A DNA stretch of 64,000 nucleotides from Bryobacterales bacterium (GTDB lineage Bacteria; Acidobacteriota; Terriglobia; Bryobacterales; Bryobacteraceae): NCBI GenBank assembly GCA_003167495.1, contig PMSX01000344.1, positions 1 through 64,000 of the forward strand, given 5' to 3'. The notes below the pieces were generated by a model, which did not search any database, was not told the origin of the DNA, and saw nothing but the letters and a program-made list of their open reading frames with translations. Position numbers and translations under genes: made by a program. Every line of letters starts with the position of its first letter. Position 1 is the first letter of the stretch. Shown one piece after another: positions 26,901-34,040 of the stretch.

Positions 26901-27167
26901 ACGCAGCCTCTGGATATTCTGACGCGCAATATCCGCGTTGGAGCAAATGTAGATGATGTCGATCCGGGGTTTCGTGCACAGGTGATCGATCGTTCTCGCA
27001 ATGACGCCACGCGCCACGAGTGTCTTGCCTAGTCCGACTTCGTCCGCGACGAGAAACCGTCGTGTCGGGTCCGCTCCGTAGAACCGCTCGAAAACGTAAT
27101 CAACGGTCGCGCGCTGAAAGTCCTTCAGGCCTGCCAGAGCTGATTGGGTGTCCGGCGGCGTGCTCAT
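23925..27167 (-). CDS. SNF2-like superfamily 2 helicase of a defence operon
   Basis: A 1080-residue protein with helicase motifs in order: Q-like LKDFQRATVDYV (14-25), Walker A ADEVGLGKT (41-49), DEFQ box LIILDEFQRF (260-269), motif III LLLSATPYRG (298-307) and, near residue 930, VSTTVGQEGLDFH and QREGRIHRYKG (motifs V and VI). A long insert separates the two RecA lobes. It is the last gene of a four-gene minus-strand operon and overlaps the PLD gene by 4 bases. It resembles the SNF2 helicases of DISARM and Dpd systems, but their other genes are absent. Confidence 0.85.
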   Translation of the reverse strand: MSTPPDTQSALAGLKDFQRATVDYVFERFYGADPTRRFLVADEVGLGKTLVARGVIARTIDHLCTKPRIDIIYICSNADIARQNIQRLRIPGCADAAQATRLTLLPLHMDDLRRNRINFVALTPATSFDQTAGGGRIDERALLYWLLDSAWGIHGPLSSLYVMQDYAKTASFRRSIEALDYAQVNEQVAAEFVSSLAKRVKEEKAAGKPDMRTRFEELRAIFCRSDANAPAGATKKRTQWIGELRRLLASVCLTTLEPDLIILDEFQRFKHLLDEDSEAGELARDLFNTDTEQGSRVLLLSATPYRGLSLHHETDDDHYGDFLALLRFLENGDAAGCKEILAEYRAALPAVMTPDGLTRLRQAKLALQQRLQRVMARTERLASSTERGGMLMDEPPGEPSLQASDIRAFLGSQRIAAALDQGDVVEYWKSAPYLFNFMDNYALKRAFKEAPEQRDMLRFVREFPEEFLDLENARNYRPLEAGNPRLRELVGNTLDRGMWRLLWIPPSLSYYAPAGPFATPQLANVTKQLVFSAWHMVPRAVASLVSYDAERRMMRAPHPRARLTQEDWKKQRGLLRFGMSSGRLTGMPLLLLVYPCLTFARDYDPRDLARDAKVTADEARSRFATRLRVAVEKLGIVPESGGAADERWYWVAPMLLDFAEFPDAAKTWWNRPDLAQVWAGVGAGEEDEGWSNHVEQATKVLDDIRGGRERLGLTPDDLFEVLALAASAAPATVALRAYARAGRSGPALSLAPRDAAARTGRAFLTLFNHAEVIEAVRSEFHGEPYWERVLEYAHAGGLQAVLDEYAHLLRESLGLAAASVKEMAEKISAEVIAALTIRAASLRVDEVAAPAYARDVKITSEPMRIRFAMRFGDDRSDEEVSPTPGAAPVTRTRKESVRAAFNSPFWPFVLVSTTVGQEGLDFHHYCHSVTHWNLPSNPVDLEQREGRIHRYKGHAVRKNVAAAFAGEAFAQADPDIWENVFALGLASRPVGKNDLVPYWIFSGDAKIERHVPRLPFSRDEERLYGLRRALAIYRMVFGQSRQEDLITYLLAEIPEHERERIVAELQIDLSPGRRAQGEAR

Positions 27168-29005
27168 TTCGCAATGACCTGTTGGGCGGCATCCCAGATG
27201 GGTTCCCAGATTTTCTGAAAATCGCTGCTGAGAAGTTCTGAGCTACTCGGCTCTTTGCGCAAGACTTCCAGCAAGGAAGCCACTCTCGCCAGTTGTGCGG
27301 GACCGCGATGCAGGGCGCGGAGCATCGTTTCAAGCAAATACGGGTGAGGCAACACGCGGCCTTCGCCGTCCTGCCGGGAGGTCAGCAACTTGCGCAAATC
27401 ACCGGAGGAAGCGGCCGCTTCATCTCCTGATGCGAGCAGAAACAGGATGTACCGCAGCAACTGGTCGCGGTTTTCGATGAGCGACCGGACAATGCGATCC
27501 TGCCGGTCCTCTGGCGCACCTTGCATCGAAAGGTTCATCACGAACACCGTTTTGCCGACCGTTTCGCCAACCTTGGCGGAGACGGAAAAAGCGATCAACG
27601 ATGTCAGTCCCACGAAAGAAAGCCTGGGGAAAACGACCATGTTGTTATTGAGCAGTTGCCCGCGGTCCGCTTGCTGCGTGATAGGCCAGGCACGAACCTC
27701 AACCGTCGAATCTGGCCAAAGGGGAGCATGCGCACATTCAAGGCTCAGGTCGAACAAATCTTTTTCCGCCGAGCTGACGACCAGTCGTGGACCGGCTGCC
27801 ACAAGAGCGCGTTTCGCGGCCTCCAGCAAGTCATCGAGCTTGCGTGCCACGGCATCCACCGGGACGGATGGAGCAGTGACGTCATAGTCATGCAACAAGT
27901 CGGCAAAGTTTGTCTCGCCCTTTACCTGTCGAAGAAACTGGTCTACGCCGAACTGACTTCTTTTGCCGACGAGTTCGACCATGAACTCGACATTGTGCTC
28001 AAACGCATGCGCAGTCGCGTTGAACGAGCCGCTGAACACGCTCGCGTCCCACCCACGGTCGATCACGAACAACTTTGCATCGAGGCCGTTAAGCACTTCC
28101 CGGCTTCCCGTCGTCGCGGCATCGTCATCCGATTCATCCACGACTTCCGGCGCGAGGAATCGGACGCTTTTGCAAAGCCGCAATGTTTCTTGCGGCAATT
28201 CCTGCAAACATTCCTGACGTGAAACCAGATGCGTCTCTCCACCAGTCTCCAGGAAGTCACTGACAACAATGTTCGAGACGAACGGCGAGACAATCAGTTT
28301 TTTGTCGCGCCGAGCGCCGAAAGGGGCTGTCGTCCGGCCGTCCAGTCCCGCAACCCAGAAGCGGCACTGGCTTTCATCAAAGCCCTCCGGCCACGTGAAC
28401 CGCACGCGCCGCAATTCATCCGCGATCTTCGCGACGCCTTGCCGCCGCTGAGGCGCCAGCTTGCGCAAAGCGAGATTCGGCAGCGCGGCGATAAGATCGG
28501 CAAGCGGGTGATTTGCCGCAATGGCATTTGTCCGATTTGCAAGCTCTCCGTCCAGTGCGACGACCGTATCCCAGCAACGGTCAAACGTCAGATTGCGGCT
28601 CAGGCACAATACGCGGTAACGAACCGTGCCGTCCTCAGCAACAAACCGCAGCGCCCAGACCTTCGGGTGAAAGACCCCCTCCGGGTCCGGGACCCTCACT
28701 TCATAAATGCACGGTTCCAGAAACGTGACCAGCGGTGGATACTTTGCAGGCAAGCGCATCTGACCGCTTTGGCAGAAGACCGTAAAACGATCTCCATAAC
28801 GCCTCAAAGCTTCGAGCAGTGCCAGCGGATCGGCTACCAGTTCGCCATCCGCGTGCTCCCAGTCAAAAAATGCGAATGACAGGGGGAGCATCAGGGCACT
28901 GATAAGGTCGAGCGAAAACGTCGTGCCAACGGCAAAGTCGAGCTGACATCCAGCCGGAGGCCGGAGCAACTCAAGGAGATGTGCGCGTTCATCGGGCCTA
29001 AGCAT
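27164..29005 (-). CDS. phospholipase D-like nuclease of the defence operon
   Basis: A 613-residue protein starting at the ATG at 29005 (MLRPDERAHL), which overlaps the preceding stop by 8 bases. A longer version from 29125 would overlap by 128 bases. Two PLD-type sites are visible: HPK at 113-115 with LSRNLTFDRCWD at 135-146, and a second with DAK (309-311) in place of HxK, followed by GSFNATAHAFEHNVE (326-340). The second site thus lacks its histidine. PLD proteins in defence operons degrade DNA alongside SF2 helicases. It overlaps the helicase start by 4 bases, showing tight coupling. Confidence 0.82.
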   Translation of the reverse strand: MLRPDERAHLLELLRPPAGCQLDFAVGTTFSLDLISALMLPLSFAFFDWEHADGELVADPLALLEALRRYGDRFTVFCQSGQMRLPAKYPPLVTFLEPCIYEVRVPDPEGVFHPKVWALRFVAEDGTVRYRVLCLSRNLTFDRCWDTVVALDGELANRTNAIAANHPLADLIAALPNLALRKLAPQRRQGVAKIADELRRVRFTWPEGFDESQCRFWVAGLDGRTTAPFGARRDKKLIVSPFVSNIVVSDFLETGGETHLVSRQECLQELPQETLRLCKSVRFLAPEVVDESDDDAATTGSREVLNGLDAKLFVIDRGWDASVFSGSFNATAHAFEHNVEFMVELVGKRSQFGVDQFLRQVKGETNFADLLHDYDVTAPSVPVDAVARKLDDLLEAAKRALVAAGPRLVVSSAEKDLFDLSLECAHAPLWPDSTVEVRAWPITQQADRGQLLNNNMVVFPRLSFVGLTSLIAFSVSAKVGETVGKTVFVMNLSMQGAPEDRQDRIVRSLIENRDQLLRYILFLLASGDEAAASSGDLRKLLTSRQDGEGRVLPHPYLLETMLRALHRGPAQLARVASLLEVLRKEPSSSELLSSDFQKIWEPIWDAAQQVIAK

Positions 29006-30221
29006 CAGGCATCTCCAGGCCCTCAAAGATGTCCCCAAGCAAACGCTGACTGATGAGCCATCGAAATTCCAGTTGTGCGGAGCCGGAATCACCGTTCCAT
29101 AACTCCTGTGCGCGGGCGTTGCCAATTCGAGCCAGATTTTTCTTCAACCGGCGCTCCCTTTCGCCAATCAAAGAGCGTGCAGACACACTATCGCGCAATC
29201 CTGCCGCATCACCCGCCAATGCCTTGTCCCACCACGTATTGATGAAGTCGTAGGTAGGGTTGCTGATGCGGGGATTCACAGCGCGGACCGATTCCCAGAA
29301 TCGTGTGCGCTGCCACGCAATCAGGAGAGGGGACCGCTTCGCGATCAATTGCGCCCATTCGGAGAACCGCTGACGATACTTTCCGACGCCTTCATCCCAA
29401 CGCGCCTCTTCAGCCAGCACCAGATTATAAAGCAGTGGAGCGCCGTGCATAACCTCGGAGAAACACCGCGCATGATGCACTAATTCCGCCAATTTTGGGG
29501 GCAGTTCGGCAGAGTAAGGATGTTCCCACACAAACGGAACATCGTCATGGCGCCGGCCCTGTGCGACCAATTCCGCTAGCAATGACCCCGCGCTCGTGGG
29601 GCTTAAACGGATGCGTTCTGCAAGGTATTCGGCTTCGTGGCGCGTCAAGCTCAACGAACAGCTTCCGGGATAGTCCGGCGGCGGCGGAATCAGTCCACCA
29701 TGCCAGTTCGGTGCGACAAGATCATCATGCTCAATGTCGCGCTCCAACGCGCGTCCGCCCTGCCGCGTTATTTGCAAGTAGTACTGATCGAGGCCGCGAT
29801 GATACTGTGCCTGTGCCCCTTGGAAGCCGCGGATTCCCCAAACGCTCAGGCCCTGCCAATAGACGCTGCTTGGTAGCCGTTTCAGAGCGGTCTTCGCAAC
29901 CTTGCCGATATTTCCGTCGTTATCATCTGAGTGCTCGATGACCTCGACCAGGTCGGTTTCGGCGCGCCGCGCTCGCGCAGCTATCTGTCCTGAGCTGATG
30001 CGCTGCTTTTCCATCCGCTGATACGTCCAGGGGACGAGAAGGAAATACCGCGCGCGCGTCATGATCGTGCTTGTGCCCGGAAACAGCACGTCGGCAAATG
30101 CATCGCGCACCGAGCCAACGCCCAGCTCGTCGCGAGTGTCGTGCTCTCTAAAGAGATCGACGACATCGAGCATTTTCCGCCGTTCGCGTTCCGAGTAGTC
30201 AAGCCATACGAACATCGACAT
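28998..30221 (-). CDS. DUF6361-like protein of the defence operon
   Basis: A protein of about 407 residues beginning MSMFVWLDYSERERRKML. I use the ATG at 30221, which has GGAG about 12 bases upstream (an in-frame TTG lies at 30239). The N-terminus (LFREHDTRDELGVGSVRDAFADVLFPGTSTIMTRARYF) recalls the family labelled DUF6361, known to me only as a domain of unknown function seen near helicases and nucleases. No catalytic motif is evident, and a DNA-binding or sensor role is possible. It lies between the GTPase and the PLD gene. Confidence 0.65.
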   Translation of the reverse strand: MSMFVWLDYSERERRKMLDVVDLFREHDTRDELGVGSVRDAFADVLFPGTSTIMTRARYFLLVPWTYQRMEKQRISSGQIAARARRAETDLVEVIEHSDDNDGNIGKVAKTALKRLPSSVYWQGLSVWGIRGFQGAQAQYHRGLDQYYLQITRQGGRALERDIEHDDLVAPNWHGGLIPPPPDYPGSCSLSLTRHEAEYLAERIRLSPTSAGSLLAELVAQGRRHDDVPFVWEHPYSAELPPKLAELVHHARCFSEVMHGAPLLYNLVLAEEARWDEGVGKYRQRFSEWAQLIAKRSPLLIAWQRTRFWESVRAVNPRISNPTYDFINTWWDKALAGDAAGLRDSVSARSLIGERERRLKKNLARIGNARAQELWNGDSGSAQLEFRWLISQRLLGDIFEGLEMPDA

Positions 30222-30262
30222 CAGAGGCGATTTCTCCAAGTGTGATCGGCCAATTTACCGTT

Positions 30263-32419
30263 CTAGGCCTTTACGTCAGTTTCCAACAAAGACGAGAGGC
30301 GATTCAGCGCAGATGCCCACTCCCGCGTGACAACTTCCCAGAGTTCCTGTTCCAGGTCCCGCCGAGATTCGGCGTTGAACCATTGCTGGTTTCGGTCTGC
30401 GACGCGATCCCGGTATCCCGGTCCTTGGCCCCATTCGCTTTCGCAGTTAGACCACAGGGAGGGGTCCAGCTTCAACGCGTCCGTGAAAACAGTCAGGCCC
30501 ATCAATTGAGCCTTGCGCAGCAGGTCCTCAAAGGCGGATTCAAGCACACGACGTGATTGCTGTATTAAATCGCTTGCCTCTGTGAATTGTGGGTCTGCCG
30601 CCATGATATCCGCTGTAACCAGAAATGTCTGTAAAAGCGGTTGAAGCGCGAGAACAGCAAGCCGCCGCGCGCCAAAGCCGAGATGATGGCCGTAGCTCAA
30701 ATTACGCCACTCACCCTCACGCCGAATCGTGGCGCGCACCGTCGCGGCATACGAGGAGTGGATTTGCGACATGAGACTGTCATGGATGTGTCCCGACAGA
30801 GCAGGTACGTTGCGGTTCTTGGAAATCCAGGTAGCGATCATGCCGGCAGCCGACCGCAGGACTTCCTGCACCTGTTCCTTCTCGTGGTTCTCCACCAAAC
30901 TTCTCGCACTCGTGATCGTTTCGCTGATACGCGTCCTAAAGCCCTCGCGGATCTTCCTCAGGGACTCCATGATAAGTCCGCGCAATCTTGCCGGATCGTC
31001 CCCGAAGGCGTTAAAGAATCCAATGGTGAGCTTTTGCAGGCCAAGCGGCTCAAGGGACATGGACGCAAATTCTTCCTTCAGGCTGTATCCTTCTTCGACC
31101 GTCTCGGCTCGTGCGCCTGACTCGTCCTTCACGGCAAGCGCCTCGTTGGCCCGCGGCAAGATGAGCAACCCCGCATTCAGTTCGATGCGGCGCAGACCGG
31201 CTTCCTTGGCGCGTTCCAGCAGTTGATGCGCAGCGACAGAGGGTGCGTCATTAAAACTTGAGCAGAGCAAAGCAAGAGTATGAGGCTCATCGAGATGCCG
31301 CTCGAGGTCGGCGCGCGCGGCTGTTCTATCGATGCCGCGCGTGTCAACGAGGTTCACCGTGAGGTCGCTGGTGCCAATGAGAGGCTGCGGCACGAAGATT
31401 TCTATGCGGTTCGGCAGTGTGAACTCAGGGTGTCGGCCATTGTTGACCTGTTCGAAAGTATCCTTTAGCCAAGCAAGCGGCGGCTTTCCAGCGCTCGGAG
31501 CGTACCAGATATCGCGGCGGTCACGCCGGTGCAGTTCCATGCGCGCCAGCACGTCAACGACGAATTCGCGCATGGAAATAGCCTTCGCCGCCAGATCTTT
31601 CGCCTCATCGCGGCGGATCGTCTTGCCATGGGGGCCTTTTTCCCGGCGCACCTTGAGGCCGGCGAGGTTCCGTATCGCCCGTTCCATCTCCTGCGAAATC
31701 CCGCGCGCCTCATCTTCCCCGGTCGCGTCCTCGTCGAATTCAGTCGCGCCTTTCATAATGTGTTCGGCGAAGTCGGTGACATACGCGCGGATTTCTTCGT
31801 CGTTACAAGCCTCGATCATGAGGCCATGGGACTGCCCCGTGCGCAAATGAACGTCACAGATGGTCACGCCCCCGCCGCCGGCTTCCAGGACGGGCGAAGA
31901 GGCTCCGCCGTCCTGTCCGGGAACTTCCAGCCCGGTCGCCTTGCAGATGGCGGTCGATTTCCCGATGCCCTTGCTGCCGATAAATGCGACTTCGTGATCA
32001 CGCTTCAGAATGAGGCTTGCACTTTGCTTGATGTCGTCGAGGTACTCCGTGAGACGGCGCTCGAACGCATGGCGGACGTCAGGCTGATTCCTAAGCTTGA
32101 CCAGTTCGCGGCACACCAGCTCAGCGTCCCAAAGAAGGTCCTGATCCGCGTGATCGAGCGGCGGACGGGGGATTTCCGCCCAGTCGCGGCCAAGTGCCGT
32201 CGAAAGCTGGAGGGCCTCTGGTGTACCGATGGCTTCGGCCACCTTCGTCAATTCGTCGGAAGATAGCTGCCGTTCGCCGGATTCAATACGCGACAAAACC
32301 GCCGGGCTCCAGGTGATCTTTCGCGCGAGATCGGCCTGCGTTATCCGGGCGGCCTCACGAATCTGGGCGAGCCGATATCCCACTTCCTTTTGAATTGTTT
32401 CTGCCGTTGTCGTCATCAT
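30263..32419 (-). CDS. XRE-domain protein fused to a dynamin-like GTPase
   Basis: A 718-residue first gene of the four-gene operon. Residues 13-68 are a helix-turn-helix of the XRE type (ITQADLARKITWSPAVLSRIESGE). A large GTPase follows, with G1 GSKGIGKST (148-156), a possible G2 threonine in GGGGVT (181-186) and G3 DTRG (359-362), then a long helical region to the end, the plan of dynamin-like proteins. Dynamin-like GTPases remodel membranes and some protect bacteria from phage. Fusion to an operator-binding domain is unusual and suggests that the same protein controls the operon. Repeats over its promoter support this. AAGGCGG precedes the ATG. Confidence 0.75.
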   Translation of the reverse strand: MMTTTAETIQKEVGYRLAQIREAARITQADLARKITWSPAVLSRIESGERQLSSDELTKVAEAIGTPEALQLSTALGRDWAEIPRPPLDHADQDLLWDAELVCRELVKLRNQPDVRHAFERRLTEYLDDIKQSASLILKRDHEVAFIGSKGIGKSTAICKATGLEVPGQDGGASSPVLEAGGGGVTICDVHLRTGQSHGLMIEACNDEEIRAYVTDFAEHIMKGATEFDEDATGEDEARGISQEMERAIRNLAGLKVRREKGPHGKTIRRDEAKDLAAKAISMREFVVDVLARMELHRRDRRDIWYAPSAGKPPLAWLKDTFEQVNNGRHPEFTLPNRIEIFVPQPLIGTSDLTVNLVDTRGIDRTAARADLERHLDEPHTLALLCSSFNDAPSVAAHQLLERAKEAGLRRIELNAGLLILPRANEALAVKDESGARAETVEEGYSLKEEFASMSLEPLGLQKLTIGFFNAFGDDPARLRGLIMESLRKIREGFRTRISETITSARSLVENHEKEQVQEVLRSAAGMIATWISKNRNVPALSGHIHDSLMSQIHSSYAATVRATIRREGEWRNLSYGHHLGFGARRLAVLALQPLLQTFLVTADIMAADPQFTEASDLIQQSRRVLESAFEDLLRKAQLMGLTVFTDALKLDPSLWSNCESEWGQGPGYRDRVADRNQQWFNAESRRDLEQELWEVVTREWASALNRLSSLLETDVKA

Positions 32420-32436
32420 CCGCCTTCTTTAGAATG

Positions 32437-32465
32437 ATTGTAGCAACTTTGCAGCAATCTTGCAA
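32437..32465 (-). promoter_or_regulatory. promoter of the XRE-GTPase operon
   Basis: On the minus strand TTGCAA (32465-32460) and TACAAT (32442-32437) are separated by exactly 17 bases, a good sigma-70-type pair, 18 bases upstream of the ATG at 32419. The whole promoter is covered by the repeats described at 32438-32483. Confidence 0.6.
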
Positions 32466-32483
32466 CACAATTGTTATGACAAT
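32438..32483. promoter_or_regulatory. operator-like repeat array over the promoter
   Basis: Three 9-base units, TTGTAGCAA (32438), TTGCAGCAA (32449) and TTGCAACAC (32460), follow each other with an exact 11-base period, one helical turn. An inverted repeat ATTGT-TATG-ACAAT lies at 32470-32483. The array covers both promoter hexamers of the XRE-GTPase gene, so its XRE domain is the obvious candidate to bind here and repress the operon. Confidence 0.6.
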
Positions 32484-32548
32484 ATTCGATTGAAAAATAT
32501 GAATTTTAGTCGCCATGGAGGGCTCATACGGGTACATCTGTTCCACCA

Positions 32549-32926
32549 TCACGGCTTCATCCAAAATCTGCCCGTCTTCTTCCGGCCAGGCATTTTCCAT
32601 CGTCGGCGTTTTCGCGTCGGACGATGCTCCAGAAGTCCGAGGTGTTGGTTGGCTTCGATGAGGTGAGCGAGTTCGTGCACGATCACGTAGTCAATGACAA
32701 ACATCGGCGCCTTGAAGAGATGCCAGTTGAAATTCACGCTATCGCCGACGGTGCAGGAACCCCAGCTGTTAATTTCAACATTATCCGCGAATCTTTCAGA
32801 GCCAATAATGTGGTAGGCGAGTCGCACTGAATTTGGAACAAACTGTGGCCAGTCGCATTCAATGTGGAAATTGACACAAAGCCGCACGTCCCCGATCATC
32901 AGTACAGCTGGCGCATCCCAGAACAA
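32549..32926 (-). pseudogene. truncated YgjP-like metallopeptidase
   Basis: The frame keeps the conserved core of a YgjP/DUF45 (M48-like) peptidase: WGSCTVGDSVNFNWHLFKAP and the zinc motif HELAHL. The first half of the family is missing. After HELAHLIEAN the frame shifts: a different frame (NTSDFWSIVRREN) carries the expected continuation, near 32640. The intact paralogue is at 40752-41468. It is probably a relic of an earlier restriction or defence cassette. Confidence 0.7.
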
Positions 32927-32968
32927 ACAGAATGCGCGATTCCGAGCAAAGCCTAACTGACCTGAAAA

Positions 32969-33553
32969 TTATCGGCCAAGGCGTTTGGCAAGTTCGGCAT
33001 CTCCAAGATAGCGTTCAGCACAACTGAGGCAGTCCTGGAGCAAGCGGCAATCTCGAAGTGGTTCAGCCACCGGCCCGACCGGCAGCGGGAACTTGCCGCC
33101 GTGGAAGACGTTGTTGCGCACTGTACGAACGTTCAACAACAGATTCTGTATTTCTGATTGGGATCGGGCAGGCTGAACCCAGGCTAAGCGGCCATTCTTG
33201 AGAATCTGTTTCTTCGGCGGGTTCTCTCGCAGGTAGGGACAGCTTTCAAGCACAGGTGCCAAAGTCGCATCATCGAAATGTGCCATTACACGGCTGAATC
33301 CGTCCCAGTCCGGTGAGACTTTAGCCTCGTCACCGTGGACAAATCCGCTTTGCTTGAGCGCAAATTCGAAGCGAGCGAAGGTGATAAAGAAATCGATCAT
33401 GAGCTCTTCGGGCACGTCTAGCCCTCGAAGCAAGCTTGAGGCGAGTCGGGAGTGTGGAGCTCTCGCTTCGTGCAAGCATTGTCCGTCCTGTGTGCGTGGA
33501 TCGAGTTCCCAGACCTCCACGCCGGCCGGGATCAGATGCCTATGCCGACTCAA
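32969..33553 (-). CDS. HEPN-like protein, read-in from a broken nuclease tail
   Basis: The first part of this frame (RHRHLIPAGVEVWELD) looks like the displaced C-terminus of the nuclease gene upstream. From about residue 47 (GTG at 33415 or ATG at 33400) comes a helical domain IDFFITFARFEFALKQSGF with a later VRNNVFHGGKF, an R-X4-H pattern like the catalytic motif of HEPN RNases. If the internal start is used, a separate protein of about 145 residues is made. A PD-(D/E)XK plus HEPN pair would fit a small defence unit, now partly damaged. Confidence 0.5.
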   Translation of the reverse strand: MSRHRHLIPAGVEVWELDPRTQDGQCLHEARAPHSRLASSLLRGLDVPEELMIDFFITFARFEFALKQSGFVHGDEAKVSPDWDGFSRVMAHFDDATLAPVLESCPYLRENPPKKQILKNGRLAWVQPARSQSEIQNLLLNVRTVRNNVFHGGKFPLPVGPVAEPLRDCRLLQDCLSCAERYLGDAELAKRLGR

Positions 33554-33906
33554 GTAGCGATCAAGAAGAGATATTGTTTCGCGGAGGCTTTTCCGGACAA
33601 CCAGGAGTTCCTATAACGAGATGAAACTACGCTGAAATACAGAAGCGCCTCATTCCAAACCGCTAACTTGGCGCTTGGTGAATTTCCGCCAACTGTCCAG
33701 CTGTGACACTTACACTCCACGAGGACGGCTGGATCTTCTGACCCAAGATCAAACTTGCGTAGCTTCTTTGAGTCGCTTGCACCGACAGGAATAGAGAAGT
33801 TAGGGGTTAAGACGACGCCCTGTTTTGCAAAGAACGCCTGAACTGACTTCTCGAAGTCAGCACCTGTCTTTGGATTGTCGCAGTTTGCCATGGTATCGTC
33901 CCGCAT
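33550..33906 (-). pseudogene. frameshifted PD-(D/E)XK nuclease
   Basis: A 118-residue frame with the nuclease core KFDLGSEDPAVLVECKCHSWT (Asp, then E-C-K). After YFSVVSSRYRNS the natural continuation (ELLVVRKSLRETISLLDRYLSRHRHLIP) lies in another frame, so a small insertion or deletion occurred near 33600. The catalytic residues are before the break, but the protein is shortened and probably inactive. It belongs with the HEPN-like frame that follows. Confidence 0.6.
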
Positions 33907-34040
33907 CTTACCGTGCTCAGCAATTCAGCGCGGCTATGATTGTGGAATACGGGGAAATCAGCCCTTCCCGACTTAAACGCCGGCCCTGCTCAGAGAGTTC
34001 TGGCGTTCGTCACGGCGTGGGCGAAATGACCAACTAACGA

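Noticed and set aside
23925-32419. Assignment of the helicase-PLD operon to DISARM or Dpd
   Set aside because: No DNA methyltransferase, DrmB-like gene or DpdA-type base-modifying gene is present. Only the helicase and PLD parts are shared.
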